Part shown: positions 26,380-35,227 of the stretch, in pieces | How the letters are laid out: the number at the start of each line of letters is the position of its first letter | Position numbering within the stretch: the stretch's first letter is position 1 | Assembly: GCF_021729015.1 (NCBI RefSeq) | Contig: NZ_JAJQQZ010000002.1 | Location: 310,001 to 374,000 of the forward strand | DNA length: 64,000 nt | Reading direction: 5' to 3' | Source: Halobacterium rubrum | GTDB taxonomy: Archaea > Halobacteriota > Halobacteria > Halobacteriales > Halobacteriaceae | Notes under the pieces: model-generated | What the model saw: the letters and a program-made list of their open reading frames with translations, nothing else | What the model was told of the DNA's origin: nothing | The model's database searches: none | Translations under genes and position numbers: made by a program

Positions 26380-27990
26380 CTACCCCTGCCCGACCATCGA
26401 CTCCTCGTCCTCGAACTCCTGCTCGCGGAGCTCGTACTTCTGGACTTTGCCGGTGGCCGTCGTCGGCAGCGAGTCGACGAACTCGACGCGGCGGACGGCC
26501 TTGTAGGAGGCGAGATTCTCACGGGTGAACTCGACGAGGTCCGTCTTCGCCACGCCCGGGTCCTCGGGGTCGCCGGAGGCGGGGACGACGAACGCCTTCG
26601 GCGTCTCTCCCCAGTCCTCGTGCGGGGAGGGGACGACCGCGACCTCGCCGACGGCGTCGTGCTCGAAGAGGGCGTCCTCCAGTTCGATGGAGGAGATGTT
26701 CTCGCCGCCGGAGATGATGATGTCCTTCTTGCGGTCCTGGATGGAGACGAAGCCGTGCTCGTCGACGACGGCGAAGTCGCCCATGTGGTAGTAGCCCTCC
26801 GCGCGTTCGTTGAACGCCTCCTCGGTGGCTTTGGGCTTGTTCCAGTAGCCGTCCATCACCTGGTTGCCGGAGACGACGATCTCGCCGATGGTCTCGTCGT
26901 CCCAGGGGACGTCCTCGCCGTCCTCGTCGACGACCCGAACCTCGGTGCCGAGGAAGCCGATGCCCTGGCGTTTCTTCAGCGAGTACCGGTGTTCGTCGTC
27001 GAGCAGGCGGCCGGCCTCCGAGGTCGTGATGAGGGGGCCGGTCTCGGTGGCGCCGTAGACGTGTACGAGGTCCCAGCCGAACTCGTCCTCGACGGTCCGG
27101 ATGGTGGCTTCGGGCGGCGCGCTGCCCGCCGTCGCCGCCCGGACGTCGGCGTCGCCCGTCGTCGGGACGTCGTGGTCGTCGTAGTAGTTCTGGAGCATGT
27201 TCAGCACCGTCGGCGCCGCACAGAGGTAGGAGACGTCCTCCTCGCGGACCGTCTCGAAGATGGACTCGGCGTCGACCCCGCGAGTGCAGACGTGGGTGCC
27301 GCCGGCCCCGGTGACGGCGTAGATGTGGCCCCAGCCGTTGACGTGGAACATCGGCAGCGTCCAGAGGTAGGTGTCGGTGTCCCGGACGTTCTGGTGGTAG
27401 GAGACGAGGAAGGCGTGCAGCGTCTCGTTGCGGTGCGTGCGGCAGACGCCCTTCGGGTCGCCGGTGGTGCCGGACGTGTAGTTGATGGTGACGACGTCGC
27501 TCTCGTCCATCTCGGGGCGGTCGTAGCCGTCGGGGTCGACGTCCGCGAGCAGGTCGTCGAAGCTCTGCCAGTCGCCGTCGACGGCGTCGGCGTCGTTCGT
27601 GACGAACGTCTCCGTCGGCACCGACTCGCGGACGGCTTCGACCTTCTCGGCGTACTCGTGGTCGGCGTAGATGGCCGACACGCCCGCGTCGTTGAGGATG
27701 TACTCGAAGTCCTCGGGCGTCAGCCGGTAGTTCAGCGGCGTGTGGATGCCGCCGGCCTGCATCGTGCCGTAGGCGGCTTCGAGGTGGTAGTGCGTGTTCG
27801 GGTCGAGAACGGCGACCCGGTCACCGGGGTCGACGCCCGCCGACTGCAGGACCGCCGAGAAGCGGTCCGCGCGGTCGCCGAGCTCGCTGTACGTGTACTG
27901 CTGGCCCGTGGTCGCGACGACGGCAGTCTCGTCGCCGTAGTACTTGCGCGCGCGGTCGAGAAAGTCCGTGACGAGGAGTGGACGCTGCAT
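26380..27990 (-). CDS. acyl-CoA synthetase (AMP-forming)
   Basis: Adenylate-forming ligase of 536 residues. The P-loop-like YTSGTTGDPKGV is at 171-182. The YGATETGP motif, the hinge segment GDFAVVDEHGF...DRKKDIIISGGENI and the C-terminal catalytic Lys region LPTTATGKVQKYELR are all present. It would convert a fatty or short organic acid to its CoA thioester via acyl-AMP; chain length cannot be read from sequence. The CAAATATCACG box on the minus strand is about 30 nt upstream of the ATG, with a direct repeat in between. Confidence 0.88.
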   Translation of the reverse strand: MQRPLLVTDFLDRARKYYGDETAVVATTGQQYTYSELGDRADRFSAVLQSAGVDPGDRVAVLDPNTHYHLEAAYGTMQAGGIHTPLNYRLTPEDFEYILNDAGVSAIYADHEYAEKVEAVRESVPTETFVTNDADAVDGDWQSFDDLLADVDPDGYDRPEMDESDVVTINYTSGTTGDPKGVCRTHRNETLHAFLVSYHQNVRDTDTYLWTLPMFHVNGWGHIYAVTGAGGTHVCTRGVDAESIFETVREEDVSYLCAAPTVLNMLQNYYDDHDVPTTGDADVRAATAGSAPPEATIRTVEDEFGWDLVHVYGATETGPLITTSEAGRLLDDEHRYSLKKRQGIGFLGTEVRVVDEDGEDVPWDDETIGEIVVSGNQVMDGYWNKPKATEEAFNERAEGYYHMGDFAVVDEHGFVSIQDRKKDIIISGGENISSIELEDALFEHDAVGEVAVVPSPHEDWGETPKAFVVPASGDPEDPGVAKTDLVEFTRENLASYKAVRRVEFVDSLPTTATGKVQKYELREQEFEDEESMVGQG

Positions 27991-27997
27991 CTCGTCT

Positions 27998-28015
27998 CGA
28001 CGTTCACCGACGTTC
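27998..28015. promoter_or_regulatory. direct repeat CGACGTTC-AC-CGACGTTC
   Basis: Two perfect 8-bp copies separated by 2 bp, between the TATA-like box and the ATG (27990) of the acyl-CoA synthetase. The 10-bp phase places both on one face of the helix. It is a candidate operator; no regulator is adjacent. Confidence 0.35.
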
Positions 28016-28108
28016 GTGATATTTGTTCGGGTCGGCTCAACTACTGCCCGCGCCGCCGTCCGGGCGCGCGTCGGGGGATTGATACGCCAGCCGCGCCTGC
28101 CTGCGGGT

Positions 28109-30154
28109 ATGAGCGACGACGGTGGAGCCGGCGGGGCTGGGGAGGAAGCCGCCGGCCGGATTGCGGCACTCGACGACGCGACGGTCGCCCAGATTGCCGC
28201 GGGCGAGGTGGTCGAGCGACCGGCCAGCGTCGTCAAGGAGCTCGTGGAGAACAGCCTCGACGCGGGCGCCTCCAGCGTGGACGTGAGCGTCGACGCCGGC
28301 GGCACAGACCGGGTCGTGGTCGCGGACGACGGCCGGGGGATGACCGGCGACGACCTCCGGGTGGCGGTCCGACAGCACACGACTAGCAAGCTCGAGGACG
28401 CCGACGGGCTGGACGGCGTTGCGACGCTGGGGTTCCGGGGCGAAGCGCTGTACACAATCGGCTCCGTCTCGCAGATGACGGTGACCACCCGGCCGCGGGA
28501 CGCCGGGGACTCGGGCGCCCGAATCACCGTCGACCACGGCGACGTCGGCGACGTGGAGCCGGCGGGGCGGCCGGCCGGGACCACCGTCGAGGTCGACGAC
28601 CTGTTCGGGGAGACCCCGGCTCGCCGGAAGTACCTCAAGCGCGCCGCGACCGAGTTCGGGCACGTCAATCGAGCGGTGACCCGGTACGCGCTGGCGAACC
28701 CGGACGTGGCGGTCTCGCTGACCCACGACGGCCGCGAGGTGTTCGCGACCACGGGGACCGGGGACGTCCGGGACGCCGCGCTCGCCGTCTACGGCCGCGA
28801 GGTCGCCCAGTCGCTGCGCGAGGTCGACGCCGAACCCGAGGGCGGGAGTGTCCGGCGCGTCCACGGCTACGTCTCGGACCCCGAGGTCACGCGCTCGACC
28901 CGGGAGTACCTCGCGACGTTCGTGAACGGCCGCGCGGTCACCGACACCGTGCTCCGGGAGGCCGTCCTCGACGGCTACGGCGGCCAGCTCGCCCCCGACC
29001 GCTACCCGTTCGCGGTGCTGTTCGTCGACTGCGACGGCGTCGACGCCAACGTCCACCCCCGGAAGCTCGAAGTCCGCTTCGAGGACGAGGCCGGCGTGCG
29101 CGCCGCCGTCGAGTCGGCCGTTCGGGACGCCCTGCTGGACGCGGGGCTCGTGCGATCGGGCGCGCCCCGGGGCGCGTCGAAGCCCGGCGACACCGAGATT
29201 TCGCCCGAGCGCACGACAGCCGACGCAGACGCCGGAGTGTCCGAGCCCGAGGACGCTGCGAGTCGGGGCGACGAGGACGGACAGGGAGCAGGGGCGTCCG
29301 GCACGCCCGGCGAGTCGTCGGCGCCTGAATTCGAGGCCAGCGGGAGCGCCGGGTCGACGAGCGGCGGTAGCGGCGACCGGTCGACCGCCGACTCCGGGCC
29401 GGCCGACGCCACGCGCGAGCACCGGGGTTCCGGGAGTGAGACCCGGGAGAGTAGCTTCGACGCGCCCGCCGAGAACGCCCGGCTGCCGACGGAGACGAGT
29501 GGCGAGGGGCCGGACGAGACCGGTCCGGCACCGGAGCGCGAGAGCCTCCCGGACCTGCGCGTGCTCGGACAGCTCCACGGCACGTACGTCGTCGCGGAGG
29601 CCGACGACGGCCTCGTCCTCGTCGACCAGCACGCCGCCGACGAGCGCGTGCACTACGAGCGGCTGCGGGCGCGACTCGACGGCACGTCGCAGGCGCTCGT
29701 GGCGCCGGTCGAACTCGAACTGACGGCGGGCGAGGCGGCGGTCTTCGAGTCGGCGCTCGGCGGTCTCCGCGAGCTCGGCTTCGACGCCGAACTCGCCGGG
29801 CGGACGGCCCGCGTGACCGCGGTCCCCGCAGTCCTCTCGGACGCGCTCGACCCCGAGCTCGCGCGGGACGTGCTCTCGGCGTTCCTCGCAGACGCCGGCG
29901 GGACGCCGGTCGCTGACGCCGCGGACGCGCTGCTCGCGGACCTCGCGTGCTCGCCGGCCGTCAAGGGAAACACGTCGCTGACCGAGGGGTCGGTCGTGGA
30001 CCTGCTGGACGAACTCGACGCCTGCGAGAACCCCTACGCGTGCCCGCACGGCCGGCCGACGGTCGTCGAGGTCGACGGCGACGAACTCGCCGAGCGCTTC
30101 GAACGGGACTACCCCGGGCACGCCGGCCGGCGCCGCGAGGACGCGGGGAACTAA
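28109..30154 (+). CDS. mutL: DNA mismatch repair protein MutL with endonuclease motifs
   Basis: MutL of 681 residues. The GHKL ATPase N-terminus has KELVENSLDAGA near 43-54, DDGRGM near 73-78 and the GFRGEAL loop. An acidic Ser/Gly/Glu/Thr-rich linker runs from about 360 to 480. The C-terminal domain begins at LPDLRVLGQL. It carries the nicking endonuclease motif DQHA-X2-E-X4-E from Asp506 and CPHGRP at 645-650, so it belongs to the nicking class rather than the E. coli class that depends on MutH. The ATG at 28109 follows an ATTGATACG box by about 30 nt, divergent from the acyl-CoA synthetase. Confidence 0.96.
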   Translation: MSDDGGAGGAGEEAAGRIAALDDATVAQIAAGEVVERPASVVKELVENSLDAGASSVDVSVDAGGTDRVVVADDGRGMTGDDLRVAVRQHTTSKLEDADGLDGVATLGFRGEALYTIGSVSQMTVTTRPRDAGDSGARITVDHGDVGDVEPAGRPAGTTVEVDDLFGETPARRKYLKRAATEFGHVNRAVTRYALANPDVAVSLTHDGREVFATTGTGDVRDAALAVYGREVAQSLREVDAEPEGGSVRRVHGYVSDPEVTRSTREYLATFVNGRAVTDTVLREAVLDGYGGQLAPDRYPFAVLFVDCDGVDANVHPRKLEVRFEDEAGVRAAVESAVRDALLDAGLVRSGAPRGASKPGDTEISPERTTADADAGVSEPEDAASRGDEDGQGAGASGTPGESSAPEFEASGSAGSTSGGSGDRSTADSGPADATREHRGSGSETRESSFDAPAENARLPTETSGEGPDETGPAPERESLPDLRVLGQLHGTYVVAEADDGLVLVDQHAADERVHYERLRARLDGTSQALVAPVELELTAGEAAVFESALGGLRELGFDAELAGRTARVTAVPAVLSDALDPELARDVLSAFLADAGGTPVADAADALLADLACSPAVKGNTSLTEGSVVDLLDELDACENPYACPHGRPTVVEVDGDELAERFERDYPGHAGRRREDAGN

Positions 30155-30178
30155 GCCCCGGCGGGCGTACGGGCGGGC

Positions 30179-31135
30179 ATGGACCTGGTGACGTTCGGGG
30201 AGACGATGCTGCGGCTGTCGCCGCCCGGCCACGAGCGCATCGAGCAGGCCGGCGAACTCGACCTCCGCGCGGCGGGCGCGGAGAGCAACGTCGCGGTGAA
30301 CGCCGACCGCCTCGGCGCGGAGACGGCGTGGCTGTCGAAGCTGCCGGACTCGCCGCTCGGCCGGAAGGTCGCGGCCGCGCTCCGGGCGCAGGGCACCAGC
30401 CCCGAGGTCGTGTGGAGCGACGACGACGACCTCCGGCAGGGCGTCTACTTCCTCGAGCAGGCGGGCGAACCGCGGGGGACGGGTGTCGTCTACGACCGGC
30501 AGGACGCCGCCGTGACGACCGCGACCGCCGACGAGCTGGCGACCGAGTTCGTCGAGCGCGCGGGCTACCTGCACACGTCGGGCATCACGCCCGCGCTCTC
30601 GGAGACGCTCGCGGAGACGACCGCCGACCTCCTGGGCCTCGCCCAGGAGACCGGCACGACGGCGACCTTCGACGTGAACTACCGGAGCAAGCTGTGGAGC
30701 CCCGAGGAGGCCCGTGCGACCCTCGAGTCGCTGTTCCCGGACGTGGACGTGCTGTTCGTCGCCGAGCGCGACGCCCGGAACGTCCTCGCCCGCGAGGGCG
30801 ACGCCGAGGCCATCGCTCGCGGGCTCGCCGACGAGTTCGCGTTCGGCACCGTCGTCGTCACGCGCGGCGACGAGGGCGCGCTCGCGGTGCGCAACGGCGA
30901 CGGCTTCGAGCAGCCGACCTTCGAGACGGAGACCCACGACCCGGTCGGGACCGGGGACGCGTTCGTCGGCGGCTACCTCGCCTCCCGGGTGGACGGCGGG
31001 GACGTCGAAGACGCGCTGGCGTGGGGCGCCGCGACGGCCGCGCTGAAGCGCACGATCCCCGGCGACGTGGCGCTGGTCACGCGCGACGAAGTGGAGTCGG
31101 TGCTGTCGGAGAGCGGGTCGGGTATCGACCGGTAG
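30179..31135 (+). CDS. kdgK: 2-keto-3-deoxygluconate kinase-like PfkB kinase
   Basis: PfkB/ribokinase-family kinase of 318 residues. The start [17 protein letters not shown] and the segment [17 protein letters not shown] near 30-46 are characteristic of KDG kinases. [12 protein letters not shown] with catalytic Asp260 closes the active site. The predicted reaction is KDG (and perhaps KDGal) plus ATP to the 6-phosphate, feeding the semi-phosphorylative Entner-Doudoroff branch. It follows mutL by 24 nt on the same strand, yet no sugar dehydrogenase or KDPG aldolase lies nearby. Confidence 0.82.
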   Translation: MDLVTFGETMLRLSPPGHERIEQAGELDLRAAGAESNVAVNADRLGAETAWLSKLPDSPLGRKVAAALRAQGTSPEVVWSDDDDLRQGVYFLEQAGEPRGTGVVYDRQDAAVTTATADELATEFVERAGYLHTSGITPALSETLAETTADLLGLAQETGTTATFDVNYRSKLWSPEEARATLESLFPDVDVLFVAERDARNVLAREGDAEAIARGLADEFAFGTVVVTRGDEGALAVRNGDGFEQPTFETETHDPVGTGDAFVGGYLASRVDGGDVEDALAWGAATAALKRTIPGDVALVTRDEVESVLSESGSGIDR

Positions 31136-31171
31136 GGGTAGAATCGCGTACGCTGTGCCGCTGTTCTCCGT

Positions 31172-32800
31172 CTAGAACCCCTGCGCGTTGCCGTCTTTCC
31201 GGGGTTCGGTGGCGGCCGAGAGCGTGCCGTTGTCGTTGCGCACGATCTGGGCGCCGCCGAACAGCTCCGGCGTGAGCGTGCGGACGTCGTGTTCCTTCCG
31301 GACGAGCTTGGCGGCGACGTTCGAGTCGAAGTGCGGTTCGAGCGCGAGCTCGCCGTCCTCGCGGTACCGCCAGCGCGGGCGGTCGAGGGCGGCCTGCAGC
31401 GGGAGGTCGTAGTCGACGATGTTCGAGACGACCTGGGCGTGGCCCTGGGGCTGCATGAAGCCGCCCATCACGCCGAACGCCGCCCAGTCGTCCTCGTCGA
31501 AGCGCGCGAGCGCCGGAATCAGGGTGTGGAACGGCCGCTTGCCGGGTTCGAGGCGGTTCGGGTCCTCGCGGTCCAGCGAGAACGACGACCCGCGGTTCTG
31601 GAGCGCGATACCGGTGTCGCCCGCCACGAGACCGGAGCCGAAGCCGGCGAACCGAGAGTTGATGAAGGAGACGAGGTTGCCCTCGTCGTCGGCGACGGTG
31701 AGCAGGACGGTGTCGGCGTCCTCGGCGTCGCCGGCGTTCGGCACGCCGAAGGAGACGTCGTCGTTGTTCGTCTCGCCGACGTGCTCGGCGCGCTTAGCGG
31801 CCCAGTCTTCAGAGGCGAGCGGCGGGTGGTCCTCGAACTCGGGGTCGGTGATGTAGTGGTGGCCGTCCTCGAACGCGAGCTTCATCGCCTCCGCGAAGTA
31901 GTGGACGCGCTCCGGGGAGTCGATGGGGTGGTCGCCGGCGCCGAGCTCCTCGGCGATATTCAGCGCCTCCAGAGCGATGAGGCCCTGATTGTTCGGCGGG
32001 AGTTCGAACACTTCGGCGCCGTTGTACGTCGTGGAGACGGGGTCGGGCCACTCGACCTCGAAGTCCGCGAGGTCGTCGACGGTGAGGAAGCCGCCGCGGG
32101 ACTGGACCTCGTCGGCGATCTCCTCGGCGATGTCGCCCTCGTAGACGACGTCTGCGCCCTCCTCTGCGATGCGGCGCAGCGACTCGCCGAGCTTCGGGAG
32201 CGTCACCGTCTGGCCGACGTCCGGGCTCTCGCCGTCGAACAGGAAGGCGTCGACGGCGTTGTCGTGCTCGAACAGTTCCTCGCCGTAGTCCCACGCGGAC
32301 GCGATGCCCTCCGAGACCGGGTAGCCCTCGGTGGCGTACCGGATGGCGGGCTGGAGGGCCTCGCCGAGGTCCTTCTCGCCGAAGCGCTCGACGGTCGCCT
32401 CCCAGCCCCGGGCGGTGCCGGGGACGGTGACGGTGTGCGGGCCGGTCATCGGCATCTCGGCGTCCGCGGGGTCGTCGACGTCCTGCTCGTCGGCGAGCGC
32501 CTCGCGGACGTTCTCGATGGTGGCCTCGGCGGGCGCGTGCCCGCAGGACCGCATCGCGCCGACGTCGCCGTCGGCGGTGCGGTAGAGCGCGAACACGTCG
32601 CCGCCGAGACCGGTCGAGGTCGGTTCGACGACGTTCAGGGCGGCGGCCGTGGCGACCGCGGCGTCGAAGGCGTTCCCGCCGTCTTCCATGACGGAGACGC
32701 CTGTCTGTGCGGCGAGCGGCTGACTGGTGGCGACCACGCCTCGCTGCCCGTAGACGGTCGAGCGTCGGGACGAGAACCGGTCGAGATCCGGTGTCTGCAT
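31172..32800 (-). CDS. ggt: gamma-glutamyltransferase family protein
   Basis: Ntn-hydrolase of the gamma-glutamyltransferase family, 542 residues. The likely autoprocessing nucleophile is Thr364 in DADTVLLTVADDEGN. The canonical TTHXSVVD is relaxed to TVLLTVAD, and GGFMQPQGHAQVVSN near 432 matches the small-subunit Gly-Gly motif. There is no signal peptide, so it is probably cytoplasmic. Haloarchaea make gamma-glutamylcysteine as their main thiol, so a role in its turnover is plausible but not shown. The upstream MFS gene on the same strand may share its pathway. Confidence 0.85.
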   Translation of the reverse strand: MQTPDLDRFSSRRSTVYGQRGVVATSQPLAAQTGVSVMEDGGNAFDAAVATAAALNVVEPTSTGLGGDVFALYRTADGDVGAMRSCGHAPAEATIENVREALADEQDVDDPADAEMPMTGPHTVTVPGTARGWEATVERFGEKDLGEALQPAIRYATEGYPVSEGIASAWDYGEELFEHDNAVDAFLFDGESPDVGQTVTLPKLGESLRRIAEEGADVVYEGDIAEEIADEVQSRGGFLTVDDLADFEVEWPDPVSTTYNGAEVFELPPNNQGLIALEALNIAEELGAGDHPIDSPERVHYFAEAMKLAFEDGHHYITDPEFEDHPPLASEDWAAKRAEHVGETNNDDVSFGVPNAGDAEDADTVLLTVADDEGNLVSFINSRFAGFGSGLVAGDTGIALQNRGSSFSLDREDPNRLEPGKRPFHTLIPALARFDEDDWAAFGVMGGFMQPQGHAQVVSNIVDYDLPLQAALDRPRWRYREDGELALEPHFDSNVAAKLVRKEHDVRTLTPELFGGAQIVRNDNGTLSAATEPRKDGNAQGF

Positions 32801-32836
32801 GCCACGACAGTGGTGGGAACCCGTGGAAAACACTCT

Positions 32837-32852
32837 GCCGGATATATCCGGC
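32837..32852. promoter_or_regulatory. perfect palindrome GCCGGATATATCCGGC enclosing a TATA box
   Basis: A 16-bp perfect palindrome centred 44-45 nt before the ggt ATG. The central GATATATC would serve as TATA box in either direction. A dimeric repressor could occlude it, or it may simply be a symmetric promoter. Confidence 0.45.
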
Positions 32853-32881
32853 GTTCGTGAGGGTGCGGCGCGAGTCCACAG

Positions 32882-34246
32882 TCAGGCGTCGCCCGACGAG
32901 CTCGGTGCCGGGTCCGCGTCAGACGAGGACGCCGCGTCACCGGCAGTCGCCGGCGGACCCGAGTCGTCGGCCGCCGCCGGGGGCTCCGGTGCTTCGAGGA
33001 GGAGCGCGGCGACGCCGGCGACGACGGCGAGGACGCCGCCGAGCAGGAAGGTGTTGTTCCAGCCCAGCGAGACGACGAACGCACCCGTGACGGTGCCGCC
33101 GAAGACGCCGCCCCACATCTTCCCGGAGTACAGCAGGGCGTAGTTCGCGCTGGAGTGCTGTTCGCCGTAGTAGTCGCCGACGACGCTCGGGAACAGCGTG
33201 TACTGGGGGCTCCAGAAGAACGTCGCGACGACGACGGCGGCGACGAACGCCGCGCCCTCGCCCCGGATGCCGAAGAACACGACGGCGAACAGGCCGAGCC
33301 CCAGAATCGTGAACGTCGCCGCCATCGCGTTCGTGCGGTCGAGGCGGTCGCTGACGCCCCCGAGGACGAGCCTGCCGACGCCGCCCGCCAGCGGCAGCAG
33401 GGTGGCGGCGGCGGTCGCGATGAGGCCGGCGAGCCCGAGGTGGTCGGCGTAGGCGACGATCTTCTCGGTGAGCATCAGGCCGGCGCCGGAGACGGCAACG
33501 AACATGACGTACATCAGCCAGAACTGCCACGTGCGCAGCATCTCCCGCCACGAGAACTGGGGACCGGCGTAGTCGACGCTGTCGCCGTCCGACCGCCAGC
33601 CCTCGGGCGGGTCGCGGAGCACGAGCGCGCCGGCGAGCACGACCGCGAAGATGAGCAGGCCGACGTTCTGGAGGACGCCGACGTAGGCTTCGGCGGGGAG
33701 GTTCGGGCCGGTGTTGGCGCGGACGTACGGGACCAGCGCCGCGCTGCCGCCGGCGAACGCCATCGTGCCCACGCCGGAGGTGAGACCGCGGCGGTCCGGG
33801 AACCACTTGAGCGCGGTGTTGACGGCGACGGTGTAGACGATGCCGACGCCGAGCGCGCCCAGCGAGTACGCGAGGTAGATCTGCCAGACAGTCCCGGCGA
33901 CCGACAGCCCGAGGTAGCCGCCGCCGGCGAGGAACGCGGCGACGACGGCGACCCCGCGGGGGCCGTGGCGGTCGCGCCACCAGCCGACCGGGAACTGGCT
34001 GCCGGCCTGCACGACGACGAACAGCGTGAACACCGTCGAGAGCGCGGCGGCCTCGATGCCGAGCTGGCGCGCGACCGGCCCGCGGAGGCTGCTCCAGACG
34101 TACTGGTAGGGGCCGACGACCGCCATCATGCCGGCAGCCGCGAGCACGAGCCACCACCGCGAGAAGCCGAGGTGGTCGCGAGCGCGTGCCGCGTGGTCGA
34201 CGCTCTCCTCCTCCTCCTCCTCCCCGTCTGTGCCGGTCATCCCCAA
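32882..34246 (-). CDS. MFS transporter, OFA (oxalate/formate antiporter-like) family
   Basis: Twelve-helix major facilitator of 454 residues with an acidic N-terminus (EEEEEES) and a disordered Asp/Ser/Pro C-terminal tail. The segments YQYVWSSLRGPVARQLGIE and FPVGWWRDRHGPRG near the first loop, and SGKMWGGVFGGTV near 380, fit the OFA family that exchanges small organic anions. The substrate is unknown. A minus-strand CAAATATAACC box at about 34314-34324 is upstream, with a palindrome between it and the start. Confidence 0.85.
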   Translation of the reverse strand: MGMTGTDGEEEEEESVDHAARARDHLGFSRWWLVLAAAGMMAVVGPYQYVWSSLRGPVARQLGIEAAALSTVFTLFVVVQAGSQFPVGWWRDRHGPRGVAVVAAFLAGGGYLGLSVAGTVWQIYLAYSLGALGVGIVYTVAVNTALKWFPDRRGLTSGVGTMAFAGGSAALVPYVRANTGPNLPAEAYVGVLQNVGLLIFAVVLAGALVLRDPPEGWRSDGDSVDYAGPQFSWREMLRTWQFWLMYVMFVAVSGAGLMLTEKIVAYADHLGLAGLIATAAATLLPLAGGVGRLVLGGVSDRLDRTNAMAATFTILGLGLFAVVFFGIRGEGAAFVAAVVVATFFWSPQYTLFPSVVGDYYGEQHSSANYALLYSGKMWGGVFGGTVTGAFVVSLGWNNTFLLGGVLAVVAGVAALLLEAPEPPAAADDSGPPATAGDAASSSDADPAPSSSGDA

Positions 34247-34277
34247 TCACCGGCTGCGTACGTCTCGGTCATCGTCT

Positions 34278-34295
34278 ACTGGAGGTCACTCCAGT
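34278..34295. promoter_or_regulatory. palindrome ACTGGAG-GTCA-CTCCAGT
   Basis: Perfect 7-bp arms with a 4-bp spacer, 19-36 nt downstream of the TATA-like box of the MFS gene on the minus strand. It therefore overlaps the expected transcription start, a typical repressor position; in RNA it could also form a short 5' hairpin. Confidence 0.45.
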
Positions 34296-34390
34296 GGGAA
34301 TAGCGGTGACCCGGTTATATTTGGCGTGGACCCCAGGCCGTGCGAGACACCACCAAACAACTGCAGTCCGGGAGAACGACTGCCAGCCAC

Positions 34391-35086
34391 TCAGTGGCCA
34401 CGAGCGGAGAGATACTCGCCGACCTCGGCCATCACCTTCTCCTCGGCGCGCGACAGGTGCTCCCAGGTGGTCGTCCCAGCGAGCCCGACCTCGTCGGCGA
34501 TGTCCTCGACGCGCACGTCCGAACCCTCGTCGTAGTACCCCATCCCGGTCGCGATGGCGAGAACCTCCCGCTGGCGGTCGGTCAGGTCCTCCAGCATCCG
34601 GGAGAGCGCCAGGTGCTCCTCGCCGTCGAGTTCGTTCAGGGAGACGTCCCGCACCAGTTCCGTGTCGTTGCCAGCCGCCTCCAGCGAGTCGACGACCGCG
34701 CCGAGGTCGTCGTCCTCGCCGAGGTACAGCGTCCAGTGCTCCCAGCCCGCCCGAATGGTGGTCCCCACCCGGTAGTGGACGCCGTGGTCGGCGAGCCGCT
34801 GGGCGATGGAGTCCCACTGGTAGCTGTCGTAGGTGACGGCGACGAACACGCGGTCGTTGTCCAGCGGCGAGAGGCGTTCGACGTCCAGAACCGGGTCGGC
34901 GTCGGCGAACGCCCCGAGGAACCCCTCGACGTCGTCGGCGGGGCCACGCAGCTGGACGATTCGTTTGCGTTCGGCAGCGCTCCCGGACAGCGAGGAGACC
35001 GACCGGAGTGTCACGCTGGGGTAGTCAGCGCTCACGTCGCTCTCCGGTTCGCCGTGGTGACGCACCCGCAGGGTCACTTCCCGCAT
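34391..35086 (-). CDS. HTH transcriptional regulator, bacterio-opsin-activator-like
   Basis: Regulator of 231 residues. The N-terminal two-thirds is an alpha-beta sensor-like region (about 1-155) found in haloarchaeal Bat-type proteins. The C-terminal HTH_10 domain contains LTDRQREVLAIATGMGYYDE and VRVEDIADEVGLAGTTTWEHLSRAEEKVM, typical of the family. The signal is unknown. It is divergent from the FAD disulfide oxidoreductase at 35228, with 141 bp between, and may control it or the MFS gene. Confidence 0.82.
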   Translation of the reverse strand: MREVTLRVRHHGEPESDVSADYPSVTLRSVSSLSGSAAERKRIVQLRGPADDVEGFLGAFADADPVLDVERLSPLDNDRVFVAVTYDSYQWDSIAQRLADHGVHYRVGTTIRAGWEHWTLYLGEDDDLGAVVDSLEAAGNDTELVRDVSLNELDGEEHLALSRMLEDLTDRQREVLAIATGMGYYDEGSDVRVEDIADEVGLAGTTTWEHLSRAEEKVMAEVGEYLSARGH

Positions 35087-35227
35087 CGGCCACACGTAGG
35101 CGTCCCACGGTCTTACGCTTGGTGTAGCGGGAAGTACTGGCCGTGCTCGCGGCAGTACGGTCGCCGGGAGGCGGCGAGCGCCGCGCTGTGCCGAAACCAT
35201 TTCACCACGGGTAGTCGAGGTAGGGGT

